Origin: Angiostrongylus vasorum
Lineage: Eukaryota; Nematoda; Chromadorea; Rhabditida; Metastrongylidae
DNA: 64,000 bases
Direction: 5' to 3'
NCBI GenBank assembly: GCA_018806985.1
Contig: JADANN010000459.1
Coordinates: 930,001 to 994,000 of the forward strand
Position 1 is the stretch's first letter. The number at the start of each line of letters is the position of its first letter. The position numbers and the translations under genes were made by a program. The notes beneath the pieces were generated by a model that did no database searches, was not told the DNA's origin, and worked only from the letters and a program-made list of their open reading frames with translations. This document shows, piece after piece, positions 44,524 to 56,119 of this stretch.

Positions 44524-45591
44524 TTGTGAACAAGATCAACAAATATGGAGCACAGAAAGATGTATCCTAAGAAATGATAGGTGTTAACGAAGTTAAAGTT
44601 GATTGGAGAAGATAGCTCTAAATTAGTACTTGGTATAAAAGCCTTCAGTAGGTCGAAAACTTAGTGCAAAAAAGAACCGCTCCCGTTAGCGTCTGTAGGA
44701 TGAACAAGAATGGCTTCCCAAGAAGGTTATACATCTGGAGCAGAAAAGAGACAATTAGAGAACACAACGGTATTTGATGGCTGCAGTGGAATGCTGAGAG
44801 GGACATTACTGTGATACTCACTGTTCACAATGAGACCCTGTCTCACAAAATATTAATACTGCAGTTTACAAATAGTTGCAACCTCGAAACGCTCTTCGTA
44901 GTCAAGCGCATGGAAGACCTATGCTAATTGTGTTGCTCTGGAAGCTGGAATCCTTCCACACCACCGCCATGGAATTTCGTTGAAGATAGACGTTCTAATG
45001 TGCCATCTCTGTGGAACGTACAATTTCAACGGCTATTGTTAAGTCAACGACATGAAGCAAGTAGTGCGCCCGAGAAGGAGAAGAATTATGATGGAGAGGA
45101 CATCATTAACAGCGTCATGAGTATGGGCACTTCGTCCTTCGTTAGAGGAAGCACATATCTTTGTGCTTGCATTCAATGAAAAAACACTATCATTTCAAAT
45201 TTAATGTGAACAAGCCTGTTATACTTTTGCTACTACCATTAAACTATGCTTTCGTAGCTTGTGGCGGTTATTTGTATCAAGGCTAAATTCGTCAGCTTTG
45301 TGTTTTAGCTTAACCGTAACATATACACAACTCTAGTGTATCACTAAGAACAGTCGCCTTCTGTTCTATACTAATGCACCTTTGTTTTCACATGGAAACC
45401 TATGAATACATGAGATAGATCATACACTGTCTCGTCTCATCGAATTCACAAACACTCACACGTGTTTACGGTGACAACAGTGAAGCGATCAGGAGGAATC
45501 ACCAAGCAGTAAAGTTCTAGTTTCATGGAAATATCATTCGAATCAGTTAGTTTTTGAAGACAGACAACACAATTTCCGCAACATTTTTTTA
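44524..45591. other. Unassigned; GC-richer block at 44.64-45.18 kb with open frames
   Basis: A frame ending at 45,179 (SAPEKEKNYDGEDIINSVMS) and neighbouring pieces suggest an old mobile element or exon remnants, but no diagnostic motif was found. The rest is AT-rich. Confidence 0.22.
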
Positions 45592-45960
45592 CTTTTAGTT
45601 ACTGTCTATTTTTTTGACGGGAGGTGTGATGTGAAGTACAGTAACAAATGTGATGAGATTTATAGAGAATTCGGAGCCTCATAAGGGTCTCGAACCAGCG
45701 ACAAACACCGTTAGCTCACGCGCCACGCCTTGCTTTGTCTTTCGCTCAGCTATGTTTTCACTCTGTCGGTTCTATCAGCAATCACCCACCAACGGAAATC
45801 ATTGCCGACCACACCGATAGAGTAAAAGCATGAAGGAAAATCGATTTGTGTGCTAGAGAGCACATGATCCCCACAAAATGTGTAGTTGAGGATTCGAAGG
45901 CCACCTAACGTTCCGGACTTTGCTCATATCTCAACATTCTTATCGTTGTACAATTTTGTA
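45592..45960. repeat. Family A foldback, degenerate
   Basis: The left arm begins TTACTGTCTATTTTTTTGACG and includes TGATGAGATTTATAGAG and GGTCTCGAACC. The right end reads GGACTTTGCTCATATCTCAAC and ATCGTTGTACAATTTTGTAG in the opposite sense. The interior is diverged. Confidence 0.6.
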
Positions 45961-46062
45961 GTCAAGTTATTGTAGATAGGGACTTAATAGAGTGATTTAC
46001 GATATCTTTTTCAAGTTCTACTCTAAAATTCGATATTGTCACTTTATGTCTGGGCCGACAAG

Positions 46063-46419
46063 CTAACAAAAGTTCATGATAAATGTTGTCACTTTCAGTT
46101 GGTCATATTGTGCTCCTCTGTCGATCTCGTTGGCAGCACATATAGACAAATAATATTTCTTATCGAAACAATTAAGCAGTAGCTCTTTTTCGCTTCGGTC
46201 TACGCCAGTTTCCTCATGAAATCTGATACTAACTATGATTTTGAGACCAAAGAGAAATTGTATTAGCATGAGAACGAGTTCTGGTATTAATGATTTTCAA
46301 CGTTTACAAACTAATATTTACTAAAAGATGTACTCTACCACTTTATCGTAGATGACTCGAGCCGGATCTAAAGACTGTTGCTCCTGATGAGGGCTGCTGC
46401 GCAGTATCCCAGAAATCAT
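46063..46419 (-). CDS. Two-exon gene for an 81-residue protein, unrecognised
   Basis: Exon 46334-46419 starts at ATG (MISGILRSSPHQEQQSLDPA, RVIYDKVV). Donor GTACAT joins in phase 2 to exon 46063-46222 (FHEETGVDRSEKELLLNCFD, KKYYLSICAANEIDRGAQYD), ending VTTFIMNFC and TAG. An in-frame stop lies upstream of the ATG. The last residues could instead be intron if a donor at QLK|GTGACA is used. No family recognised. Confidence 0.48.
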
Positions 46420-47748
46420 TCCGAAGATGGCAAAAGATCCAAGAATTTATATATTTCAATAAAAGTGCACCGTTATGACGTAGTTTCGCTGGGTTGATAA
46501 GATTCACGATACTATCAATATTCAGTACACAGCCGAAACAGATTCATTGAAAGACCCAGGAAGGTTCGATGTTCGAATACTTGGACAATATCGGCGAAAT
46601 GACCTTATAATAGGATTCCAGGTCACAATAAGTTGAGACGAAAATGTAACGCTCCTCGAAAAAAGAATAGCTTGACGGTTAATTTCTGTTATGTGAAATT
46701 TGAAGAACGAGAGGTTAGACGTGGGCTAGAAGAATTTTTTCGATCTGTGTGGAAAGAAAATTGTATGCTGAATCCTATTTGGTTGAGGGTGTGGGAAACG
46801 GTTCCAGTTTATTTGCAAACAATGAGACCAATAAAAGAGTATTACTTTCTCCATTTTATCGTAAATTTAATGGGATTTCCCGCTTGCTGCTTCAGCTTTA
46901 TAATAACTTGGATTTGCAAACCTTATGCGTTTTAAATTATACTATGAAGCTGTCCTGTAATATACGAAATCTATAAACAGCTAGAAAAACGTATCAGTAA
47001 TACCGAATGTCATCTTAACCTCATAATCCAAGTGAGTATGAAGTAAAAATGGGCAAATGCAATGTTAATTCCATTGATGGCCTGTTCTCGGACTTAATAG
47101 TACATTGCACGAGACTTTGAAAAGATGTGCTCCACTGGAAGACATCAGCAGACTCTACCATTACAGATGTAGAGCAGTTCCATTGAAGCCGATCGAGTAG
47201 GAATGACACAAATAGAAAATGTGTTCAGATCTAAGCGATTTCTTATTAGTGGCTAACTAATTACGAACGAATTTTCCCCCATTGTTAAAACCAACTTGAT
47301 TTCTCATCTTATGATGGCTTGTCTCGAAAACTGAAACGCATCGAATGGAAAATTTTCCAGGAGCGTCCGTGATATATGATGTATAAATATATCAGAATAT
47401 GTTCCTACAGCTCTAACGCACAATACTCAGTTTTTCCAGTCGTGAGGTACGACGCCCACTTTCATGTTGGTTGCAGACGTAAACAACTAGCCTGCCATTA
47501 AAACACAGCTCATTATGAACAATTCCGAGTTCAAGACAATAGGAAAAAATTGTTCGATGTATATGCGAAGCTGACAAATTAGCTGGCTTTGGTATGCGAA
47601 CATCCTCTATCGGTCTCGGCGTATGCATATGAGCCGACATTTTTCATATTGAAAATCTAGCACTCTTTCGTATAACTAATGTGGGTGTTGTTTTACAGAA
47701 GCGAAAGTATTTGAACTCGACGCCATCGACTTCAGCACCTACCATACC
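46420..47748. other. No supported gene
   Basis: Frames at 46,633-46,976 (plus) and 47,021-47,640 (minus) were checked. A faint resemblance to mariner-type transposase in the latter did not hold up. Confidence 0.22.
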
Positions 47749-48031
47749 CTAATCAGCCTTTTTCTTGATGTTTTCAATAGTGTCGCCTAATAGTTTTGGG
47801 TCTTCCTCATTTTCAAATTTGTGAAGAAGCCAAAACTGCACTTTGTAATCGCTTCGGGGAAGAGGATGAAAATGACAACGTCTGCGTTCTACGGCAAATG
47901 ATTTTGCCACAGAAAGGCAAGGCTTTCTTCAGTTCTTCACCATGATACCAACTGAGTCGACTAGACATTTCCACATTGAATGCGTAACTTTGCGGATGGA
48001 TGCGTTTCGTCGTGCCTTTTGTGACAATCAT
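47749..48031 (-). CDS. Two-exon gene for a 76-residue protein, unrecognised
   Basis: Exon 47941-48031 from ATG encodes MIVTKGTTKRIHPQSYAFNV and EMSSRLSWYH, with donor GTGAAG. A 52-base intron leads to exon 47749-47888 (acceptor TTTGCCGTAG), which encodes RRRCHFHPLPRSDYKVQFWL and KFENEEDPKLLGDTIENIKK before TAG. Phase 1 agrees. An in-frame stop precedes the ATG. The size and composition (basic start, acidic-helical end) are those of a normal small cytosolic or organellar protein. No family was recognised. Confidence 0.52.
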
Positions 48032-48416
48032 TTTAGCTTAACGAAAAACTTCAAAACGCATGAAAAGCTCAGAGTAATTGGAATCTTTGCTTTATCTTTC
48101 ACAACAGAGTGCTTCCGTACATACACCATTTTCTTCTTTCACGATATAGGTTGATGGTCTCGAATTACCAGATTGCGTTATATTCTAGCAAATTTCGCCA
48201 AGAACACTTGAGAAGTAAATAATTGCACCAGTTATAGTGTATTGATAGCGCCATCACATGTACCATATAAGTCGGCCTAACTAGGGCTTCTACACAAGAA
48301 CATCTGTAAAGTTATTAACAATAGGAATCAAAAGAAAAAGACACAAGGAGAAGAATTATTAAGGATGGCGTAAACTCGGAGTTAAATGGATCTTAGTTAA
48401 ACACGTAGATGCTTCG
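48032..48416. other. Intergenic between divergent small genes
   Basis: Separates the minus-strand gene starting at 48,031 from the plus-strand candidate starting at 48,417. It may hold both promoters. No motif was identified. Confidence 0.25.
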
Positions 48417-48735
48417 ATGGTCCGTCATCACAGGTGTCGCAACACCAACAACTCTTCTATCCCTAGTTTTCCCCCTGCAATCGTCGTCTATAGTGGTGGT
48501 CTTCATCGAAAATGGTGTCGTCAGTGGGCAAAGTGAGCCATGATCGCTTCCATCCACGAAGGCTGATGTTTGACGTGAATCAGAACACGTCAACCTATCA
48601 TGTAGATGATCATTCGAGAGTATTGTTTTCTTTTTGAAAGATAACTTTTTTTTCTTTTTTTTCAGGTTTTTTCTAGCTTATGACTGGGTAAGACTCATCA
48701 CGGAGAAGGCATTGATTAGATCATTTACAGAATAA
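48417..48735 (+). CDS. Two-exon gene candidate, unrecognised
   Basis: Exon 48417-48532 (MVRHHRCRNTNNSSIPSFPP ... GLHRKWCRQWA) ends at donor AA|GTGAGC. A very strong pyrimidine tract and TTTTTTCAG lead to exon 48666-48735 (FFLAYDWVRLITEKALIRSF, TE, TAA) in matching phase 2. The opposite strand of exon 1 is also open. A possible further donor (TGG|GTAAGA) leaves the 3' end uncertain. Confidence 0.35.
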
Positions 48736-49028
48736 TAACACTATTAGTGTGACTAGCAAGCACTATTTTATTATTGTGCGGATGTCCTGGTGAATCGTAT
48801 CATCATTTCCGTCAGCGATATTTTTCTTTCTGGAAAAATGAACATTTATGAAAAAAAAGCGTGCTGTAGATATTGCAAGGGTTCCATTCTCGTTTCCAAC
48901 TGCACTCCCAAACTTCCTTCTTGTAATCATTTTCGCTGGCGCTCCAAATTCCGGCGTTGAAGCCTAGGATAACAGCTTTTTTTATGAGACGAGTTTTAGT
49001 TGCAGATTGCGTCCTCTATCCAAATATA
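48736..49028. other. Nothing recognised
   Basis: AT-rich spacer. Confidence 0.3.
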
Positions 49029-49209
49029 GAACTCATCTGATTCGCTTCTATCATTGTCACCGATTATTGGGTTGAAGACTATGACAGTGATTCTCTCACG
49101 GTGACTAAGTTGAAGCCTTGGCTTTGCGCTCTTCGCCTAGCCATGCCTGACCATGAAAAAGGTGTAGTAGAGCATATTGCAACAAGATATTGTGAACGAT
49201 TAATTTAGC
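49029..49209 (+). CDS. 60-codon open stretch with strong coding character, unrecognised
   Basis: Open from an in-frame TGA to TAG: FASIIVTDYWVEDYDSDSLT, VTKLKPWLCALRLAMPDHEK, GVVEHIATRYCERLI. There is no ATG near its start, so it would be an internal or terminal exon, possibly of a mobile element. A donor-like GGTGTA occurs after HEK. No domain recognised. Confidence 0.28.
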
Positions 49210-49960
49210 AGAGTTTTCTAAGTATCCAAGCAAGAATGTCTAAAAGCTGTGCAATGAGGGTGGAGTTACAAGGTATATGATAATATATAATACCAGTTAT
49301 GACGGTGTATGGTGCCGAAAGATCCTCCAGAGACTGACATCAGCTGGAGCTGGAAAATAAGTGTCCTCTTGTTTACGAGTTTGTGCAGCAGAGCGTAAAC
49401 GATTAGTGACGAAATAGATTAGCTGCTGTGTGAGTGAAAAAGTTGAAAAAAAACACATTTCGTTACTGTCTACGGATGAAATCAGTAAATACTGTGCTCG
49501 TGCAATCTGAAAACACTAGTTGGATGCTCTTTTTCAGTGAAGAAAAAGGCTCACCGTACAGGAAAGAAGCAAGAATTTAATCAACACAAATGTATACGGT
49601 CTAAACGGTGATCACCGATGGATTTGCAAAATTATGTCCATTTCTTTTGTTTAGTAGCTCAATTTTCGAGATATGCAAAGTAAAATATACAAGGAAACGA
49701 GGAACACATAGGAAGATCCAAAATTGAACTACTGGGTTCATAAAGATTATGTTCCAATATGATTCTATGACTGGCACGTATCGCTTCAAAGTACAACAAA
49801 TCGTCCTCCTAGCATTCACTTCCAGCTACATACCACTCTGCATTCGAATCCTGGGTCAGTTTTGCAGCTCTCATTATACTAATCATTATTACCTTCATGT
49901 TATAGATAAATAGTCGCCGTATGCTATCTGTCTCCTACGGACGCGTGCTGGGTGCGTCAG
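49210..49960. other. No supported gene
   Basis: A hydrophobic minus-strand frame at 49,601-49,819 (VVQFWIFLCVPRFLVYF) could be a membrane-protein fragment, but it lacks a proper ATG and splice partners. Confidence 0.22.
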
Positions 49961-49962
49961 GG

Positions 49963-50258
49963 GGCGCGTGTGGCGCAGTGATTGGAAGCACCACTGTGAC
50001 ACACACATGGAGTTGATCTCAGCGCCCATGGCCCACCAAGCCTTCCATCCCTCCGGGTTCGGCAAATTGGTACCAGGCTTGTCTGGTAGGATATCAGCAG
50101 TGGCCCGATACATCGGTTGGCCACCGCGAGTCGTTGTAAAGGCTAGACATGCATTCAGTCACCTCCAACGATACTTAATGGAGTCGATTGCATGGCGCAT
50201 CCCTCAGGGGATTGATCAACGCCGAGAGCTTTATCTTTTTATCCTTTATGTTATCCGT
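49963..50258 (+). mobile_element. SINE family B, full length reference copy
   Basis: A box TGGCGCAGTGATTGG, body CAAGCCTTCCATCCCTCCGG, GGTACCAGGCTTGTCTGGTA, ATACATCGGTTGGCCACCGC and CAGTCACCTCCAACGATAC, then 3' end CGCATCCCTCAGGGGATTG and tail TTTTATCCTTTATG. The tRNA-like promoter boxes and about 290-base length define a tRNA-derived SINE. Confidence 0.9.
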
Positions 50259-50538
50259 CATTTAAAAAGTCAGTAAATGGTCGTTGAAGTTGTCATAGAC
50301 AGCTGAGCATTCATAATAGTCGACGTAAATTTTTGATGAATCGTTTGAGCGGCTGTCAAGCAAGTGTGACAAAGTCTACTGTTAACTGTGATGATGACAT
50401 AATTTACCACTTTCATGAACACAGCCGCCAAGAATTACTTACAAATAACTTGTTTTTCAAGGCGCACTGAATTTTCTGGCGAACAGATCCCGTTCAGTGA
50501 CATGACAATAAATCACAATCCCAGTGTTTATAACTAAC

Positions 50539-50673
50539 TTTATGTGGTTCGAAAGAAAATGGTGCATTCCCTTCCAACTCTTCTCCTGGGACCGAATCGT
50601 CTCTCGCATTTGGACGTCTTGACTTGTTGTGTCGAAGAACAAACGTCGTTGCGAAATCCTCATTATTCACAGC
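50539..50673 (-). CDS. Single internal exon of an unrecognised gene
   Basis: A 135-base, phase 0/0 exon with acceptor TAGGCCAG and donor AAA|GTTAGT. It encodes AVNNEDFATTFVLRHNKSRR, PNARDDSVPGEELEGNAPFS and FEPHK. The composition is strongly protein-like, but flanking exons were not found. Confidence 0.32.
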
Positions 50674-51689
50674 CTGGCCTAGTATTCTGATGTTACTGGC
50701 TAATTTTACCAAAAAGTCTTTTATCAGATAGATACATAGATATTTGCTACACAATAACTGATCCTCGGTATCTATATCTTCAAGCTTTTACACATTCTTC
50801 AAAGCTGACAGCAAGCAAAAAAAAGTAAACAAAGGCGCTCATTATTTTCGCTAGGTAAGATCGAGCTTGTTTCTTAAAATAGCAGTGTCCTGAAGCCTCG
50901 ACGACGGAAAAAATTTCAACTGTAAAGATCTTTACAATTTTTGATTGTTGTAGAGTTCTCCTTCTGGAAAAAGCTAATATGTTTGAAGGCAGGAGAGAAG
51001 CTCAGCAGACTTGTTGGTCAGTACAGTGGTTCGCAGAAAAAATTGGCAGGGACTACGTCGGTGTCTTCAGTGAGAATGTGTTCTAGACACTGTCGTGAAT
51101 CGGAATTCTGCTATTCCTTTGACCAAAATCTAGCGTTCTCGTTAGAGGATACGGCTCATTTTGTTAAGTTGCCGACAGTACTTTTAGCCTAGATGAATTT
51201 ATTGGGAGTCAAAAGGTTGCTGTCGATTGTTGCGGACCAAATAATAGAGAACACGGCACTTATTTCACCCTATCATGGCTTTGGGAAATGTTATGATGTA
51301 GTGGTCACCAGCGAGCCACCTTTTCAGCTGCTTATCTTACAGTGTTCACCTTTCATCGCGTTGTACAATTTGATTAAGACTAGGAATTATACTATTGAGT
51401 AGAAGGAGCGTACAAGTGTATACCGTAGACTTGCCCGGTTTTAATTCTATTTCGATGGAAGATACCTTACTATCTGCCTTGACTTGCTAAATTTTTATGG
51501 TTGACCTGAGACAGGTGTTATGCTTCGGACACGATAGCCAAAGCCTTTTGACCTTCTACTGATAGTTAGGATTGATGTCCTTGACGAACTTTGGAAACAA
51601 ACATTGTACTGTGTCATAAGAAGTTTTTCAGCGGTATAAAAGAAGTTGTTTATTATGCGAATGCAAACTCATATGTTAAGTCTTATCGG
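50674..51689. other. Unassigned; open plus-strand frames without a model
   Basis: Two frames at 50,941-51,402 are contiguous except for one TAG and include a Cys-rich run (RMCSRHCRESEFCYSFD). They could be a decayed coding region. No family recognised. Confidence 0.22.
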
Positions 51690-51885
51690 CTAAAGTTAAG
51701 AAGGCGTTTGGCTAATCGTATGTCAATTTGGCCTTTTCAGGCTCTGAAGAAGCCGAAACCATCGAAATCTCAGCCATTGCGTGCTAATAAATTCTATAAT
51801 ATCAACCCTGTGTTTGCTTATCGAAGAAAAACAGTGAATTATCAATCACTGCCGAGGTTAAGAGAAAGTCGGCCTTGGGAATTAC
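51690..51885 (+). mobile_element. Penelope-like terminal relic
   Basis: Parallels the 42.89-43.07 kb end of the full element: GTTTGGCTAATCGTATGTCA, CAGGCTCTGAAGAAGCCG, CCTGTGTTTGCTTATCGAAG and the signature ACTGCCGAGGTTAAGAGAAAG. The hammerhead-like block (51,740-51,774) is degraded. Confidence 0.72.
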
Positions 51886-52769
51886 TTTCTCATATGTCAA
51901 ATAATACATACCCTATAATAATAGAAAATCGTTGAAGAATAACTGTTTCGTAGTATTCAGAATGATATGGAGTAAAAGCGTGGTTAACAGCATTTCTCCT
52001 CGCATTCTTCTAGAAGGTTAGGAAACGTAGGATTGCCCTTGTATTTCTCAAGAACATCGAACATTTTTGCTTTGAATTGGTGAACGCCACGAAGATAATG
52101 CAGGCGTTAAGAAATTGTTAGCGGATTCACTCGATGATCAAGAGGTCGTACAGGTGAATGGTAGAGCCAGATTTCCCAAACAAAACGTTAGAAATTCTAA
52201 GATAAGGAAGGTGAAGTATTCGAAATCATTGCAAGTTTTAGAGCTAAATCCTTTTCGATGGTGTAGAACTCCTTTTTAGCACTTTTTTTTCTGCTCATTT
52301 TCTAAGATTTATTCCTCTGAAGAATGTTCGCAAAATTCCCTCTGTGAAGAAATTTATTTATTCATCCAGTCATCCATCCATTCAGTTATTGCCTATAGGT
52401 AGGCACTTTTCTTAATCTTTCAAAGTATATTTCTGCAGGAAGAGTTATACAACATCGAGCTTTTATAAAAATTTTATTGTAAGCCAAGAAGTGTGAAAAA
52501 TTCTTCTCCACTAGAGAGCTCTTTATGCAGCTCTTTTTTCACAGGAATACAGTAGTTATGTTTATTGCTATAATCTCTTAATTCATAGTAGAATTACCCT
52601 TAAATTCATCGATTTCACCTACGTAGTAGTTTACCTGTTCGGAATATGGTGTTTTATTGGATATCGTCACCACGCTGGTCTGATGGGAGGATGGGTGGGC
52701 GCAACGAAGCCTGCGAGTTGGGAGGGGTAGAGGGTTGGACATTCTCCTACCACAATTCGAAAAGCAGCC
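51886..52769. promoter_or_regulatory. flp-32: Upstream region of flp-32
   Basis: No exon recognised. The last 150 bases before the flp-32 ATG include a GC-rich patch (52,660-52,740). Presumed promoter by position only. Confidence 0.25.
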
Positions 52770-55360
52770 ATGCTTGCTCGTTCCATCGTTTTAACTCTCT
52801 TCATCTCTTTTCTTGTCATCGATGCTGCTATTCCCAGGTGCGTCTTTTTTTCTGTAGTTCTGAAACTAGCCTCACGAAGTCAGTGTAATAAACGCGGTTA
52901 TGGTCATTTTGTAGACAACAGTGAATGCACAGGCATTGTTCAGCAACCGTCGATAACATGAGTAGAAATACGGTAGCATATTGACTTATTTATGCTAAGT
53001 GAAATGATAGGTGATGAAGTATTACATTCGTAAACAAGAACAATTCTACAGACGTCTCAGTGGTTACACTAATATGTTCGAAAGTAAGCGGAACACGTTA
53101 TGGCCGTTCGTATGAGGTATGACTACTTTCAATAAAAGGGAAACAGCGTTTCTAAAACATCCTCTCTTCATTGTTCTTTCCAAGTTAACAATTTTGAAGC
53201 AAAGACCTATTTTTTTCACGAAGCCAGTAACGGCATTCCATCGATATGTACGCAGTCATTTCTCTGAAATTTTGCTTTGAAAAAAAAATTCCCGTTAACA
53301 AAATAGGATTGTAAGCAAAAGCGTCGCCCAAAGTTTGATTTATGGTTGTCAGAGTTCGTACGCATTTTACTTCCTCTATGAGTCCTTAGAGGTTTACGCG
53401 CCAAATACTACGAGTCCCCAAGTGAAGTATGGGATCGAGCAACAGTCACCTTCTCTAACCGGCTTCATGTACCGATGTTGTTCGATCTTTGCCTCTATAA
53501 TAGCGTCTACTCATTGAGTTTAAAGTATTGCCGAAACAAAACGGTTGTTCGTGCTTCAAAGAACGCAGAGATTTACCAAATTCGGAGAACGACTTGGTTT
53601 CCAGTTTTGTGGCTTTTCTTCTTTGCATTTGAATAGTAAAAAGCAGGAAATTTTTAACAATTTTGACGATACGGAATCTCAGCATTGTTGAGGGTTACAT
53701 TGGGTTTGTCTGAAGTAGACAGCATATTCATCGACTGGATATCTATGTCCCCCCTCATGAATTACTTATTGCGACCAGGCTTTTTTTACCTTAAAATTAG
53801 CTATTTCACGTGTTAATTACCACCGACAACGTTTTTTTCATTGTTTATCACCACCTTACCAGGCTTTGTTACGACACTGGTGTATCTATGTCTTATCACG
53901 AGTAACCTTTCTACTTTCCTCCAAGTGGAAGTGTAGATCCATTCCTACTGAACGACGGAGAACCACCTTCCATGCAAAATCATAAATATTTATCAGTCTT
54001 CGTTAGGTTTTTTGGTTGACTTGACGGCTGAACACAATCTGCACACACGCAAGGTCTTCTACGCACGGATATACGAATATGACCATATAAAAACGATAAA
54101 GAAAAAAGAGCTCCGCACTAATCAATGCCTTTGCGCCATGTATTGGACCCATTAACCATCGCAGAGATGGTGATATACATACTTCGTCTTATGATGGTCT
54201 ACCGATATATCAAGTTAGTCTTTTTTATCCATAGAAGTCTAGTAGCAATTTGCCGACGCCGGAGGGATGGAACGCTTAGTGAGCTCGGACACGGAATCGA
54301 AACGACGACTGAGTATGTATTGCAGGAGACTTTTAACCACTGCGAAAAAGCAGCAAGTCGCAACATGGACATCCAGTTCATCTTCCGACACATTCGGTTC
54401 TGAGGAGAACTATACTGCTTGTTTTGATCCCTGTTCAACTTCCTGACTGTCGTCTGAGGGTAATCTTATCATTAATCAGTTCTGACGATGAGAAATTTTT
54501 AGGTTTTTTTGCACTAACAAAACAAATTGAACGACTAGTCTTTAGAACTAATAGAAAGCATCCGTTGAAGTTTTCGAAAACCTTGATGGACTATGCCAAA
54601 GTATTGAAAAAACTTCTTATGTTACACCGAACAGTAAGCCTCTTGGCCAATTTTCACACCTATGAAACTGTCTCTGAATAAAGCTAAAAGACATAGCTTC
54701 GTGATCCTGCAAAAATGAATTGTACATATGAAACGGAACGAGCAGATTAAAGCTAGAAAGAGACCCTTGCGCAAGCTTCGACTGTATGAAGAGACTTTGA
54801 CCTGAAAAAGCGGTGAACATGTGTAAGGTGAGTATCTGAACTCTGCAACAGCCCGGAATTAATGAAACAATCCATAAATACGGAATGGTTTCAGTCTAGT
54901 CGTAAGGTCAAGGCTCACAGTAAATTATTTCATCAGATTTTTTAAATTTAAAAAAGTTTAAAAAATAACACCTTGTGTTTGCTAAACAGAAGCAGAGAGA
55001 ATTAAAAAGTCTAAGTCTAAGGCCAGAAAGAATGATGTTACAGGTTGCGACCTGTGAAGAAAGCGATGAGGAACTCACTGGTACGCTTTGGAAAGCGAGC
55101 TGATTTGTCCGACACAGTATTCTTAGGTCAGATATGTATCAACCATTTTGATAAATTGCCCTCCGGATCCCATGTTTTGCTACGGTTTTTCTTTCACTCC
55201 CTATTGACTTATTTAATTTTTACATCATGAATCTGCATAACTAATTGCCTTTTCAAATTTTTTTTATTTTCTAGGAGAATCGTTTGGACCCGGTGACACA
55301 GATGGGCTCTATTTTGAACGAACACAACCGCAGAATTACGCTCAATTCCCGTACTACTAA
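52770..55360 (+). CDS. flp-32: FMRFamide-like neuropeptide precursor, FLP-32
   Basis: FLP-32 is a secreted neuropeptide precursor processed in neurons to AMRNSLVRF-amide. Three exons join in phase: 52770-52837 (ATG, phase 2), 55044-55126 (phase 1) and 55275-55360 (TAA), 78 residues in all. Residues 1-21 are a clean signal peptide (MLARSIVLTLFISFLVIDAA). Exon 2 holds one peptide copy between dibasic sites, KK-AMRNSLVRFG-KR, with the Gly that becomes the amide. The C-terminal part (GESFGPGDTDGLYFERTQ ... YAQFPYY) would be released as a spacer. AATAAA lies at 55408-55413, 48 bases after the stop. Intron 1 is 2.2 kb and has taken up a SINE and a Penelope-like fragment. C. elegans flp-32 encodes this same peptide, which fixes the identity. 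Confidence 0.88.
54085..54352 (-). mobile_element. SINE family B, old copy in flp-32 intron 1
   Basis: ACTAATCAATGCCTTTGCGCC, CTACCGATATATCAAGTTAG, GCCGGAGGGATGGAACGC and GACTTTTAACCACTGCG follow the family order on the minus strand. Confidence 0.6.
54424..54681 (+). other. Open frame inside flp-32 intron 1, unrecognised
   Basis: An 85-codon open stretch reading LISSDDEKFLGFFALTKQIE and SKTLMDYAKVLKKLLMLHRT has protein-like composition. It starts at a non-ATG codon and has no confirmed splice sites. It could be a nested exon or chance. Confidence 0.22.
54955..55000 (+). mobile_element. Penelope-like terminal fragment
   Basis: AAAAAATAACACCTTGTGTTTGC matches the end of the 43.0 kb element (AAAAAATAACACCTCGTGTTTGC) closely. 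It lies just upstream of flp-32 exon 2. Confidence 0.6.
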
Positions 55361-56119
55361 CATTCCACTACAGTGGGATCCTCCACATCGGCAAAAAGCA
55401 CTCCTCCAATAAAATCAATATCATTGTATTAAAAGTACACGGATGCGAAATTTATCAAATAGAACTGCAACAATCGAGGCACATTTGTGTTAACGGCTCG
55501 ATCCAATAAAGCGTTGGTGGTTTGTCTCCGATGTGTTTAGCTTTTCTACTAGAACAAATCCGTACCAACAACAAGACGATTAAGAGGTTACTAATAAAGA
55601 GTTGTTAGCAGCTTTAAAAAAGCAAGCACTCATTGTCTTTAAGTACTAATTATCGTTGCTCGTGCAAGCGAATGCTATGTCATGTTTATTACGTGGTAAT
55701 AATCTATAGCCACAATCCTTCTTCACTCAGAGATGAAACAGAAAGTGATCGAAGAGGCAATATTTTTGGAAATTTTCAAATGAGTGGTGGAAAAATATTC
55801 CATTCACAAGATGTTATTTCGTCTAAGATTTTCTACTATACTGCGCAGAGGAAACTCTCCTACGTCTTGAACCACTAAACGCATCGAAGGACTGGACCAC
55901 TAGGAAAGGCAGCCAATCTAAGGGGGTTTGGCGAATTCTTCCTCATGCTTAGTTGGAAAGCAAATGAACATTAGAAAGTGTCATTGTCTTAGCATAACGT
56001 AGTCACCAGGCGGCGAACCTCTGTGCGATTTACGACTCCGACTACTGGGTTCAAAACATGAATGAAGGATGCACAAAAGTGCTAGTTGCATTACTAATTA
56101 AGCTCCATCATCTATAATT
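55361..56119. other. 3' region of flp-32 and intergenic DNA
   Basis: Contains the flp-32 polyadenylation signal (55408-55413) and a second AATAAA near 55,505. A plus-strand frame at 55,633-55,878 is open (GNIFGNFQMSGGKIFHSQDV) but starts at TTG and lacks support. Confidence 0.35.

Noticed and set aside
47021..47640. Possible mariner transposase fragments (IVHNELC..., HLPIFTSYSLGL)
   Set aside because: The resemblance did not extend to neighbouring conserved motifs such as the catalytic Asp region or SPDLAPSDY, so no call is made.
49963..50030. tRNA gene-like A and B boxes at SINE copies
   Set aside because: The boxes belong to a repeated 290-base unit with a common tail and no cloverleaf pairing, so these are tRNA-derived SINEs, not tRNA genes.
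53052..53083. A 32-base exon-like piece (RLSGYTNMFE) between the flp-32 signal peptide exon and exon 2
   Set aside because: It would shift the phase so that the AMRNSLVRFG exon is read out of frame, whereas exon 1 joins the peptide exon directly in phase.
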